Of a stretch of 64,000 bases of DNA, positions 1 through 11,300 are shown piece after piece. This DNA is from Paulownia fortunei (Eukaryota; Streptophyta; Magnoliopsida; Lamiales; Paulowniaceae): assembly GCA_019321725.1 (NCBI GenBank), contig CM033110.1, positions 14,439,278 through 14,503,277 on the forward strand, in the 5' to 3' direction. The position numbers and the translations under genes were made by a program. Numbering within the stretch: the first letter of the stretch is position 1; each line of letters begins with the position of its first letter. The notes below the pieces were generated by a model. That model was not told the origin of the DNA and searched no databases. It worked only from the letters and a program-made list of their open reading frames with translations.

Positions 1-806
1 AGTATTTTTCGACTCTTACCTTTAATATTTGAGATGATTTATCCCATCTTTTTGACTATTGACACAATTTTTGTAGGCTTTAATCCTTGTTGTGTTGTAT
101 GAAATGGATTTTCATTTTACCTCTGTTACTTTTGCATTCTATACACAAAGCACACACTTCCCGCACCTGTGACCACACATATTGTGAAAAATTAAAATTG
201 ATTTTTTGGAACTACAATTTTGACTATTATTTTCTAGAAAGCCTACATTTTCCTATAATAGTTTCATTTCAAGAGACTTCTAGAGTAGAATTTAATTGTT
301 CTTAATTTTCTTATGATCTTATAGTTTTAATGGTAGACTAGTCTATTTACATTTTCTAAGAAATTTATTAGGGGGACTAAATGCTACTTTTGAGTAGTAT
401 ATAAGTGTAAGTCTCTATACATTTTGTAACAAACCATGCAATTTGGTTAAATCCTCAAATAAAATCACTTCTCTTAGAAAATTCTCTCTTTTACTCTTCT
501 ACATGTTTTAAGAAATTCTTCTATTGTTTGGTTATTTTCTTTTGCACATTGATTGTTAATCTTAGGCCAACAAAAAAGAACTTATTTTCTATTGCATCCC
601 ATTTTTACATACTATCAAAGCCATAAAGGCTCTGGCATATCGTGTGTTAAGATCTCTTGGTAGAGGGTTCAACAAATGCCTTAAAACTGGAATTGAGTGG
701 CCATGTTTGTAGACTTGGTATGGAATTGTTCAATCAGTCTTATTATAGAGTATGGAGGACTTTCATGGAGTCTTGTCTCGTTGTTGAAGATCTGTTGAAA
801 ATTTTA
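1..806. other. unassigned AT-rich non-coding sequence
   Basis: I see no convincing gene here. The short open frames (for example 87-305 and 657-911) have no recognisable domain and no gene-like composition. The stretch around 640-800 reads like the non-coding part of a retroelement, because it continues without obvious break across the small element at 815-1761 into the retroelement-like DNA at 1770-3250. Origin unknown. Confidence 0.4.
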
Positions 807-814
807 AATCCAAG

Positions 815-1761
815 TGTGGGATATTTTAAATCGACCCGATTGTATAATTTTCGAATCGGTTATCGAGTAGAATTTTTTTACCCGAATTACCTGATCGGGT
901 ACCCGAAATAATTTTTTTAAAAAAAAAAGTAACCCCAAATTCTTACAGACCATCGTCAATACAACCCCTCAACTCTTAGGTCTAAGCCCTCAAATTCATT
1001 ACCGATTGAATGGAAGAATATAGGAAGAAAGAGGAAAAGAAAAAGAAGAAGGTAGATATAGATGAGGAAGAATCCAGAAAGAAATAAATACAAAATATAT
1101 AAGAAAAAGAAAGAAGAAGAATAAGAGGGAAGGATGAAATTTGGAAGAAAAAGAAGGAATGGGATGAGGGGTGGAGTGTGGAACCCCGAAAAAAAAATAC
1201 TAGAGAAGAAGAGGGAGAAGAGAAATGGGAAAGAAGAAAGAGAAAAAATATAAAAAAACTGAAGAAAAAAGAAGAAGAAGAAGAAGAAGAAGAGGGGAAG
1301 GATATTCGGGAAGGGGAAAGGATATTCGAGAAGGGGGAAGAAGAAATAGAAAAAAGAGAAGAAGAAGAAGAAGAAGAGAGAAGGAGAAACGGGAGATGGG
1401 GGAGAAAATGGGGAAGAAGACAGAGAAAAGGTAGAAGAAAAAGAGAAGAGAAAGAGAAAGAGAAATTGGGAGAAAGATAAAAAGTAGAAGAAAATGAGGA
1501 GAAAAAAAGGGGAAGAAACCGAGAAAGAGAAAAAATAGGAAGAAGAAAGAGAAAAGGTAAAAAAATTTTAAAAATAAGAAAATGGGGACTCGGGACTCGA
1601 GAGAAACAAAACCAAGTTAACATAATTTTTTTAAAGAAAAATTCGAAACCCAATGTCCCGTAAGTCAGGTACCCGAGTATATTGGGTGGGTGTTGGTAGC
1701 AAAATATGTTACCCGACCCAATTATCTAAAAACCCGACTATCCGAACTGATGCCCACCCCT
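815..1761. mobile_element. small non-autonomous hAT-like element with purine-rich core
   Basis: The right end read on the other strand is AGGGGTGGGCATC, a common plant hAT-type terminus. The left end (TGTGGGATAT) is a weaker match. Both ends continue into sequence rich in GGGT/ACCC and TCGG motifs (TTACCCGAATTACC, GATCGGGTACCCG on the left; GTACCCGAGTATATTGGGT on the right). An 8-bp near-identical flanking repeat, AATCCAAG at 807-814 and AAGCCAAG at 1762-1769, fits a hAT target-site duplication with one change. The interior 1015-1560 is almost pure A/G on the + strand, dominated by GAA/GAAG runs, and codes for nothing recognisable. Seen: termini, flanks, composition. Inferred: hAT membership. 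Confidence 0.5.
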
Positions 1762-1769
1762 AAGCCAAG

Positions 1770-3250
1770 GCACAGATCTATAATTCATTGGAACACATCA
1801 AAGCCAATTCATCATAAAAGAATTCAAAATTAGTTGAAAGGGACTGAATAGTGTCAAAGCACTAAAATGAAGGAGAAAAAAAACTGCAGCAATGGCGCCT
1901 AGGCACCAAAATAGGGAGCCTAGGTGCCATTTGAAGCTGCCAAAACAGAATACAAGGTGCCTAGGCACCATCCAAAGCTGTGAAATAGAATACAAGATGC
2001 CAAGCGCCATTATTCTGCGCCTATGTGCTGGTCTCCTAACCAAAAAGATGTTGATTCATTTTTTTGCGACAAGTGGCAATGGATCACGAATTTTGGCATT
2101 TTATGAGATATACACATTAGATACACTTATACATCATTACCCATGTGATGCTTTAGTGAGATACACTAAATTGGTGAAGAGAAAAATGGGCAAAAGCCAA
2201 GCAAATGGGAAGGATTTCAGGATTTTTTTGGAAACTTTTGAAGGAGAAGTCATGGAGATGAGTTAAAATGAGAAGATTGGCATCAACCAAAGGGCATTGA
2301 GGGATTGGTTCTTGAAAACAAAAAGGCATTCAATTTTTGGATAGAGAATGAGCCATTCTTGGGAAAAAGGGTCATTCTCAATGACAAGTCATTTTTGGAG
2401 ACAAGAAGAGCTTCAACCATTCCTTTCCACTTCACACATTGGTAAATAATTTTCATGCTCTTTCTTATATATTTCTTGAAATTGTATTCATCCATTATGA
2501 ACTAAACTTTTCTTTCTAGAGGATGATGTAACCTTATTTGATCTTATGTTTTGAGTTCCAAATAATATTAGTTCAAGTTATTCATCTTATTTGTATTATC
2601 TTATTTACTATTGTATCTTGATTATTTGGCCATTAATTGAGATTGTTTGATGTATGAGATTCGATACTCAAGAGAGGGAAGATTATACATGATCATAAGG
2701 ATAATACGACCTATGAATCATATAATTGAGAAGCTTATGAAATTTTTGAATTTTTGAAGATGAATTCATTGAACTTTTGTAGAGTTTTATTCTTGAATGT
2801 TTATACAGATATTGAAATTCATGTTAGAACTCATAGTCAATTCAGCACTCGAGATGAGGAATTAATGAGCTTATGAATTTTTAACTTACATGTATTGTTG
2901 ACTTGAATTGATATATTTTGGAGTCATTCCTATAAAAAATTTTACTTATAAGGTGTTTGTTGTATTGCTTCTAAGAACTCCACTCTTATTTTTGTATTAT
3001 TTTATCTCACTCTACTTTATTTACCAATCATCATTTAATTTTCTAGATAAAATTGGGACTATTTGACTATGATACTTGATGCAATTTTTTATTACAATCC
3101 TTATGGATACTCAACTCAATTCATTGTTGTATTAAAATTCGACACCGTACACTTGTCATTTGTAAAATATTTCACTAACATTAATACAAGTTGTAAAGTT
3201 CACATAGTGGTAAAAATGTTATATTTTAAAATATTTTTTTCCTAATGGTG
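1770..3250. repeat. retroelement-like non-coding sequence, copy A
   Basis: This stretch shares ordered sequence with 9871-11300. Both have a stretch of GTGCC/GGCGCC words, then a segment with GACAAGTGGC, then TATACACA...TAGATACAC, then CCCATG(T/A)GA. Around 3040-3200 it reads like the 3' part of a plant LTR (a run with GGGACTATTTGACTATGATA). No protein frame survives. It is probably part of an LTR or of a large non-coding retroelement; which family cannot be decided here. Confidence 0.4.
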
Positions 3251-3329
3251 ATATATATCTCAATTATATTGTTTTTGGTCATAATGAATATTTAAGATTT
3301 AGAATACATGAAATAGACTAAAGAATGCA

Positions 3330-3875
3330 TTCTCAATAGAGAACTAGATGATTTTTACATAGAGAATTATGTGAAGAAATCTACATGAAATGCTTTGAAG
3401 ATCCATAATAGAAGGCCAAGAAGGTAAAGTTTGTTAACTTAAAATCTTCATGACATTAAGCAGTCTTCTAGAGAAAGATACATGAGATGTTATTAAGGGG
3501 TGATCTCATGCACTTTCCATCATTGCAGATGAAGACTACTATTCTCTTATGAAAAAACTCCATTAAGAGGTTTGTGATTCAATGTCTTTATCGATAATAT
3601 CATATTAACTAGGAATATAAGGAGTTTATATAAGCTACTGAGATATGGTTATCCTTGACATGATGAAAAAAATTCTGTTCTTTGTGCTATAATCCATGCA
3701 AAATCATTCAAAAGACATCTTGCTTATGCTAAGAGCTATATTTGTAAAGTTCTACAATGATTTATAGTGGAGAGTTATAAGCTCATAAGTACTCCTATGT
3801 TATGAAGTCTTAGCTTTGAAATATGTTCAAAGACTCCAAATAGAAATGTCTAGACCGCTAATAAATGCATATTTT
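3330..3875 (+). pseudogene. decayed Ty1/copia reverse-transcriptase fragment
   Basis: Short conceptual pieces match the order of a copia polyprotein. CEEIYMKC (about 3370) corresponds to the EEIYMEQPEGF region of copia RT. KSYICKVLQ, a stop, then FIVESYKLISTPM (about 3728-3800) corresponds to the SQ-x-YIEKVLxRFxMExxKPVSTPL region downstream of the RT active site. Stops and frame changes are frequent, so this is an old fragment. The rest of the element is not seen nearby. Alternative: chance similarity in AT-rich sequence, but the long second match makes that unlikely. Confidence 0.5.
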
Positions 3876-3889
3876 TTCATATTTTTGCA

Positions 3890-4189
3890 TCAATTCATTT
3901 ATACTTGCCTTACCTTGTTCTTTTTAATTTATGATATTTAAAGATGTTTTTAAATTTGACAGGAACTTGGGAGTCAAAGGATGAAAATGATCGAAAAGAA
4001 CCAAAATAAAGCCAAAGAAGACAACAAGCACTAGTGCCACAGTGCCTAGAAGCCATGCTACAGGGCCATAAACTACAAGGATAGTGCCCCAATGCCATAT
4101 AGGGTGCCGCAACGCTGAATAAAGTATGAAAAACTACAACAACGGTGCCTTAGCATTGTACAGGGTGCCGCAGCACCCCTAAAACTTAA
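3890..4189. repeat. GTGCC-rich repeat, left flank of the hAT insertion
   Basis: A less AT-rich patch with recurring GTGCC/GGTGCCG words (for example ACAGGGTGCCGCAG). Similar patches occur at 1890-2030 and at 9875-9960, the right flank of the 5.7-kb hAT element. This suggests that 3890-4189 and 9871 onward were one continuous repeat before the hAT element inserted. Confidence 0.4.
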
Positions 4190-4439
4190 GCAATCGCTAT
4201 GGATGATCATAATTTTTGAAAAATGTCTGAACCAACTGAACCGTCCCGTACTGCATAGTTAATATTGATTTATCACAAAAATCATGACTTAAAATACTAA
4301 ATAAAAACCACAACGCTAAGGTGGTGCGGTGGCGGTTTGGGGGCTAAAAAAACCACCATAAACCAGACATCTCATTTATAATTTAAAAGGGTAATTCTGT
4401 AATTAACCTATCATACCAAACCCTAGCGATTAAGCTAAC

Positions 4440-4660
4440 TATTCTTTCTCCTAACTCTCATCTCTCAATCTCAAAACTCAAGAACAATAGCCATCTGTCT
4501 TTCTCCCAAGTCCCAACTCTCATCTCTCAATATTAAGAGCCAGTAGTCGTCTGTCTTCCACTTGTCTTTCTCTCAAGCCCTAAGTCCCAATTTTCATATC
4601 TTAATCTCAAGAGCCAGCAGTTGTTTGCCTCCCTATCTGTTCTTTTTGTAAGTGAAATGA
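4440..4660. repeat. threefold imperfect tandem repeat in the hAT leader
   Basis: Three diverged copies of a pyrimidine-rich unit of about 60-75 bp, each with CTCTCATCTCTCAAT or a close variant, followed by AGAGCCAG-like and GTCTGTCTT-like words. It lies between the left terminus of the hAT element and its transposase, so it is probably in the 5' leader or promoter region. Function unknown. Confidence 0.5.
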
Positions 4661-5739
4661 GCACTAATGATATTTAATCAAATCTACTCTAGTACTCTTA
4701 CATTTGGCTGCATTTGAATTTCTAGGGGTTGTTTATGTTATTGAAGAAAGAAAAATGTGTTAGATTTTGTTTTATTTTTATCTTTGATACTATTAATACT
4801 TGATGCACTTATGTAGTGTGTATAAGATGTTGAGTTTAAAAAGTTGAGCTAAAATAGGTAGGTATTCGGCTTTGAATAGCTAAGTTAGATCACATTTTGG
4901 TGGACATGGTGTAAAATTCAAATCTTGAATATATTTTTGAGTTTGATTTTTATTGTTATTGGGAAGAAGTCACAACTCACTATCTTCAAAGAGAAGGTAG
5001 AATTTATAGAATTTTTGTTTTGTTATGTGATGTCTTTTTTGTGCTTTTAGCATGTAGAGTTCTTTTTCTTTTCCCCTTAGAAATGAGGATTGAGAGATTG
5101 GCTTAAATAACTTTATAGGATAAACAAACTGTACTTTGTGTCTGAAGCGAAGACTCTCTCCAGTTTGCTATTTGCTTATGTGTGTGCCTGTGTTTACGCC
5201 TCTTTATTTGTTAATCTCAAGCATGCCTCTCATTTTGCATGAGTCCACTCTCTTCTCACCATTTCGCCGATCATGCAGGCAGCCAATAACCAAGGCTCAT
5301 AAATCCACAGGTCATGGCTACATTGACAACACCCCCAGGCTCATTTAGAATCCTTTCGTTCCATTTTCCTCGCCTCACCACTTTGCGAAGTAGACAGCTA
5401 GGGCTCGCAAGTTATTGAATTCAAGTGAGTTCCACTTTCTTCCATTTTCCTTAAGATGATTAGAAAAATAAAATCCACGTCTAATTTTTATATATATATT
5501 TTTTGCATTTGCAATTGTTTGATATTATTATGTTTATTGCATATTCCACCTACATTTCTTAAAAGTATGTTAGTCATGCTATGAATGTTTACAGATGTTC
5601 CCCATAATTTTCTTTTTTCTTTCATTTGTCATACTACTTAATTTTTTTGAATACGAATTTAATGTAAGAGTTATTGCAAGAAAATTTATGTATATTGCTA
5701 GAAAATCAATTGTATACATGATTGTGATGTATTCAAAAT

Positions 5740-6150
5740 TCATTATGTTTTGCATTCTGTTTTCTTTGAATAAGAAAAATTAGGATTACACATTTTCTTC
5801 CATTCTATTTTCAATAAAAACAAAATGCAAAATGCATTTTTTTATTGAAAACAAAATGCAAAATGCATTCTTGTTTGCAAATTCTGTTTTCAATAAAAAC
5901 ATATGCAAAATGCATTATGTTTTGCATTCTATTTTCAGATAGAATGCAAAATTGCATTATGTTTTTCACATTCTATCTTCAATAAAAGCATATGCAAAAG
6001 CATTTTACAGAATGCTTTTTGCATTCTATTTTGAATAAACAGAATGCACTTTGCATTAAGAAACGAAGGCTTTTTGCATTATGTTTTGAGTTAAAACAGA
6101 ATATGTTTTGCATTCTATTTTGAATCCAAACCGAATGCAAACCGCATTCT
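5740..6150. repeat. cluster of self-complementary TTTTGCATT repeats upstream of the hAT transposase
   Basis: About ten imperfect copies of TTTTGCATTCTATTTTCAAT and its complement AATGCAAAATGCATT alternate in both orientations. Many are palindromic around ATGCAT or AATGCATT. The cluster sits inside the hAT element, 300-700 bp before the transposase frame. It could form a ladder of small hairpins or act as a protein-binding array. It is not a CRISPR array: no constant repeat and no unique spacers. Confidence 0.6.
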
Positions 6151-6466
6151 TTTTGTAGCATATTACATAGTCTTTGATTTAATTTTGTATATTTAAGTTT
6201 TTTAAATTAATGTTTTAGTGGGTTTAATTCAATACAGGTATTAGAAAGATTTGTTAGTGAGTTCATCCCTGGAGAATACTTGTAATGCAACAGTAAGTCC
6301 TATTATTTGTTTAAAAAATATTTACTTTTTTAGATTTGATAATATTTTCATTTGTTTGGATTTGATATTAATTTATATTAATTTTCTTTTCTATTTTTTT
6401 GTTTATGTTAAACAGAATTAGATTTTGGCTTCTGAAAAAGTTTCTAATGTGAGAATCCTAGTGGAA

Positions 6467-8650
6467 ATGGTAGCTTCAAGTAAGGAACAAGAACAAGTTC
6501 AAGAACAAAGTCAGAGTATTAAATCAGGTGATGCAAAGTTCTCTCTCAAAAGGACAAATGAAAAGAATGTCACACAGGATTTATGTTCAAAAGTCAATAA
6601 ACCATCTAAGCTACCGCCCAAGAAAAAACGAAGAACTAAAGCAGTTGAAATAGTTAAGAAATAAGATTCAAAGATTACCTTTGAAATATGGGGCCACTTT
6701 ACTAGATTGGAAGATAGAAACCCACCTAGAGCTACATGCAACTATTGTTGCAAGAGCTATGCTGCTCATCCAAAACTTAATAGAACTACTAGTATGTGGA
6801 CATATTTGGAGTCTTTGTGCAAGATGTATCCACTTAAATTGAATAAGTCACAAAAGATTGTGTATGATTATAAAGGTGTGCGTGACAACCAAAATAATAA
6901 TTCTACCATTAAAAGAAAGACTTTAAATTTTGAAGAAGTAAGGAAAAGTCTTGCTAAAATGGTAATCATCGATGGGTTGGCTTTTAAGATTGTGGAGGGG
7001 AAAGGGTTTAAAGCTTATTTTCAAGCTTTAGAGCCAAGGTTTGAAGTACCATCTAGGAATACTGTTGCTAGGGATTGCATGAAAATTTTCTTGAACAAAA
7101 AAAGAAATTAAAAAGGGTTTTGAAAAAACAAAGAGTATGCTTGACCACCGATACTTGGACTTCATTGCAAAATTTAAATTGTATATGTCTTACTGCACGT
7201 TGGATAGACAGTGATTGGAAATTACAAAAAGGAATCGTAAACTTTTACATTATTAAGAATCATAAAACAGAAACAATAGGGAAATAAATAGAAGAGTGTT
7301 TGATTCACTGAGGTATTGATAAAGTTCTCAAAATTACGGTGGATAATGCTAGCTCTAATGATAAAGCAATTAATTATCTGAAATGAAAATGTAAGTAGAA
7401 AGATATCATCTTGAATAATGATTACATGTATATAAGGTATTCAACCCATATAGTAAATTTGATTGTCAAATAGGGGCTAGAAGAGCAAAATAAGGTCATA
7501 GAGTGGGTTAGGAATGCTGTAAAGTATGTAAGGTCTTCGCCAAGTAGGCTAAAGGCATTCAAAAAGTGTGTAGAGAAAGAAAAAAATTAATTTTAAGAGC
7601 CTTGTTTGTTTAGATGTAGAAACACGGTTGAATTCAACTTATATGATGCTTGAGGCTACAAAGAAGTTTGATGAAGCTTTTGAGAGGTTGGTAGATGAAG
7701 GTAAAAAATACACAGGCTACTTTGATTGTTATGAATTGAATCAAGATGAGAAATGTGAGGGGAAAAGAGAAAAGTGAGATGGAATAAGATAATTGGACCT
7801 CCGATGGACATAGATTAGATTAATGCCAGGAATATTGTCAAGTTTTTAACAATCTTCTATCATGTGACTTTATAATTCTCTGGTTTATTATATATTACTT
7901 CAAATACCTTTTTTCATGAACTTGCAACTGTGCACATTAGTTTGTCTATTATGATCAGTAAGGGAGATTATGATATAGCATTAATGGCTACTCGGATGAA
8001 AGAGAAGTTCAACAAGTAATGGGGAAACATTAATAACATCTACTGGTTGTTGTTTGTTGCTATTATTATGGACCCAAGATACAAGCTAAAGTATGTTAAT
8101 TTTGGCTTTGCAATAATATATGAAGGTGATGCTTCTTTTGTGAAAAGAATGTCTAACAAAATAGAAGAATTGTTGGGTTTGTTGTATAAGTATTATACAA
8201 ATTTTAATTTTCAGCAAACTGGTAAAGATGAACATGCAATGCAAGGCTATAATTACATACAGGTAGATGGAGAACATGACCCAAGTGAATTGTTAGAATC
8301 TCAATTTGCTAGGCATTTGGAAGAAGAGCAATTTGTTGAGAGTAAATCTGAAGTTGCAAGATATTTGAAAATCAAGGATTTTGATGTATTAAATTGGTGA
8401 AAGGTGAACACTCCAAAATATCCTATTCTTTCCAAAGTTGCAAGATATGTTTTAGCTATTCCAGTGTCTACTATTGCTTTAGAATCGGCTTTTAGCCAAG
8501 TGGTCGTGTGATTGATCTGTTTAGAAGCTCTTTATCTCCGAAAATGGTAGGGGCCCTCATATGCTCTCAAAATTGGTTACATCTTACATCTTCTCCAATT
8601 GATATTCACATAATAATGGAGGATGTTGAACAATTTGAGTTAGAAAAAGG
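6467..8650 (+). pseudogene. hAT transposase with BED zinc finger, inactivated
   Basis: Conceptual reading gives the whole hAT order. A basic N-terminal stretch (PPKKKRRTK) may be a nuclear localisation signal. A BED finger follows (FEIWGHFTR, CNYC, about 6670-6800). Next comes the RNase-H-like core with TTDTWTS (7142-7165), VDNASSNDK (7338), THIVNLIVK (7446), and VRSSPSRLKAF. MDPRYKLKYV (8070) follows, then the C-terminal dimerisation block KYPILSKVARYVLAIPVS, GRVIDLFRSSLSP and GALICSQNWL (8415-8580). The family cuts and pastes hAT elements by binding terminal and subterminal repeats. It is broken: an in-frame TAA at 6662, a frameshift near 7100 in an A-run, several stops at 7285-8000, a TGA replacing the expected Trp at 8398, and a frameshift near 8500. 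The first ATG in frame is 6467. RICESLEEPER-like proteins are the nearest relatives I recognise. Confidence 0.85.
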
Positions 8651-9870
8651 TAAAACACTTCAATTTTTTTGTCTATTTTTAAGTCATGCTTTCAAGTATT
8701 TCGTATTTATAGTAATGATTGTTTGTTCATCTTCCAAAGTTGGATGGATCAAGCTCTTCTATAAGCTTAGAATATTAATATGAAAGAAAGAGAATTTTTA
8801 TTAGGTATGTAACTTTATAAAATACTTTATAATTTATATTTTGTGTCCTCACTTACACTAAATTTTTCATTTTTATTGTAGATTAAGTGTAGTGATGCAC
8901 TTCAATCCAATTATTGATAAGATATTTGAAGGTTGGAGTGCTAGTAAGTTGACGGTGTAATTTTTTTTCGATAAATTTTTAACACTTTACATTGATAATA
9001 TATATTATTCTATTTTAGAAAAAAGTTCATTCTTGTTTGAGCTGCACAGGCCATTTTTCATCTTGTTTAATTTTTCATTATTTTATATTTATTGGAGAAT
9101 CAATCTGAAGTGGCAAAAATTTGTTGTTGTTTTGATTTTATTGAATATGCTAGTTGATTTGATATTTTTAAAACATAATCTTTCAATTCATGTAATTTTG
9201 ATATTTCATGTCAGGATTGAATTCACTTATTTCACATTTACTTCATCTTCTTAATATTTTTAAAGACTTGATGTTTTTTTTTCTCTCTAAAATTAGGTGT
9301 TACATTTGATCACTATGAAGGCTACCAGACTATACTTCATATGCTACCATGGTTTGTTCAACAAATAGCTTTCCTGCTTTGACTACAATATCTTTGAAGG
9401 GGCATATTTTTCAGATGTTGGACTTTTAGTTTTTGTAATTTTTGGCATGTTTGTGTCACTACAATTTGTTTGTCACTTTTAGATGCGCCTATCTTTCAAT
9501 TATTGGACTTTCAGTTTTCGTAATTTTTGATATGTTTGTATCACTGCAATTTGGTTGCCCTCATAGTTTGAACTTAGTGTTAAATGTAGTTTTAATTTAA
9601 TATAGTAACTCTTTGTCTTATAGAATATGTATCTATTGACTTTGTTACACTTGTCTTAGTCGTTTTTCACTAATATCTTGAAATATTAAAATATATATAT
9701 ATATATATATATATCTTTGGCAATCACATGATTTATTTTTGTTGTTTAAAACCATGCAACCAGCTGCAATCGTCCTAAACCGCACATGTGATTTTATTTA
9801 GTAAAACCGCCACATAGGACAATTCAATTTGAAACTATTAAACCGCACAATGATCACCCCTAATAATCAC

Positions 9871-11300
9871 GTCCCAACGCCAAAACAAGGCAGAGCCAAA
9901 CATAGAGATTGGCACCATGGCGCCCGTTTATAGTGTCATAGTGCCAAGCGTGAAATAAAATTAATTCCTTTTATTTGATGCTTTGACAAGTGGCGTGAAG
10001 TGAGGATTTTTGGTATATTTATTATTATACACACTATAGATACACCTATTACATCACACCCATGAGATACACAATTCATATATAATATATTCTCGCAAAA
10101 AAAATCATTCCATAACTAATTCACACATACACAAAAATAGATTTTTCCACAAACTATTCTCTCAACACACACACACACACACACACTTTTTCACACTCTT
10201 CTCACACACTCCATAAAAAGAATTCACACCCATTTATTCTTGGAGACAATTTTGGGTCGTGGGCACCCATTTATTCTTGGAGACAATTTTGGGTCGTGGG
10301 CATTAAAGAGAAGGAAGAGAGAAGATGCCTGGACGAAAAAACATCTACAATTCAACATCAATCTAAGATTTCTTCTTCATCTTTTGGATTCCCTTAATTC
10401 CAAATGTTGTTAGTTTTAGTTTTTCTATTATTTTTATTATGTTGGGATAGATTTTCCTTTAGGTTGAGTATAATTTCAAAACCCTAAACATGGATTCATG
10501 TAATTAAATATTTGATATTATTGCCTAACTTTTTAATTGAGGTTGTTTATATTTTTTCATGCTTACTTTCTTAATGGATGTTTTCTTGTTTTGGTTGGGT
10601 GTACAACCAATTGAGCCTTGAGAATGGCTTACAACTAGATTAAAAATTTTAGATCTGTAATTGTCTTAAATTTTAAATAATGGGTAGTAAATTGTAATTA
10701 TTAATTATGGAATATTTTTGTTAATTGTAATGAAAAACATAACCTAAGTTGAATGACCCGAGCTTATATGGTTATTGCTTAGATCAATATATCTTTCTTA
10801 TTTTAATGCATCCATTGAAATGAATCTAGATAACTTGTTCTAAATTGTCTGATGGTTAAAGAATTAGGTGGAGAGCTTATTTTACATAACAAACAACTAA
10901 GAAAAGATCAGAATTATCTACGGTTGATAATTTTAATAAAAATTTGAGAATAATATGGACATTCATTTACAAACCATTGTCTAGTGGTGGTGAATGAAAC
11001 TTCAATCGAACTTTAATCACTCTTATGTTTATTGCTTTGATTTTTACTTATTTACATTTTAGCTTGGTCTTATTTTCTACATCTTCATTAATCAACTCAA
11101 CCCTCATCCCTATTTTGTAAGTGCATTTAGTTCTAGTGTTACATAATTGAGTATTAGATTATAATTAGTGAGTCGATAGTAAATTGATTAGCTTTGGTCT
11201 TTATGGGATCAACCATTACTCGCACTATACTAGATAAGAGTAATTAAGTAGTAAGGTTTAAATTTGGTAGGCCTATAATAACCAATCAACTACTATATTT
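9871..11300. repeat. retroelement-like non-coding sequence, copy B
   Basis: This continues the repeat interrupted by the hAT insertion and resembles 1770-3250 (TTTGACAAGTGGCG, then TATACACACTATAGATACAC, then CCATGAGATACAC). From 10400 on it has the feel of a plant LTR-type 3' region (AAACCCTAAACATGGATTC at about 10480; CAATTGAGCCTTGAGAATGG at about 10610). No coding frame is seen. Family not decided. Confidence 0.4.
10227..10300. repeat. perfect 37-bp tandem duplication
   Basis: Two identical 37-bp units (10227-10263 and 10264-10300), beginning CACCCATTTATTCTTGGAG and ending GGGTCGTGGG, lie head to tail inside the retroelement-like repeat. Perfect identity in otherwise decayed DNA points to a recent local duplication, or to collapse or expansion during assembly. 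Confidence 0.85.

Larger units (their letters stand above)
4198..9862 (+). mobile_element. autonomous-type hAT transposon, 5.7 kb, now defective
   Basis: The ends are TATGGATGATCAT (left) and, read inward from the right, TAGGGGTGATCAT, so 11 of 13 bases agree. The flanking 8-mers are GCAATCGC (4190-4197) and ATAATCAC (9863-9870). They differ at three positions, all transitions, as expected of an old, methylated 8-bp duplication. GCGGTTT words repeat just inside the ends (4324-4338 on the left; the complementary AAACCGC at 9778, 9804 and 9840 on the right), a normal place for hAT transposase binding repeats. The interior holds a BED-finger hAT transposase relic on the + strand (6467-8650). Together these define a once-autonomous hAT element. 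Confidence 0.8.

Noticed and set aside
982..1653. Long Ser/Phe-rich frame on the - strand and Glu/Lys-rich frames on the + strand
   Set aside because: They come from the GAA/GAAG purine tract inside the small hAT-like element; no domain, only low complexity.
5740..6150. Possible CRISPR array
   Set aside because: Copies are inverted and irregular with no unique spacers, and the context is a plant nuclear genome.
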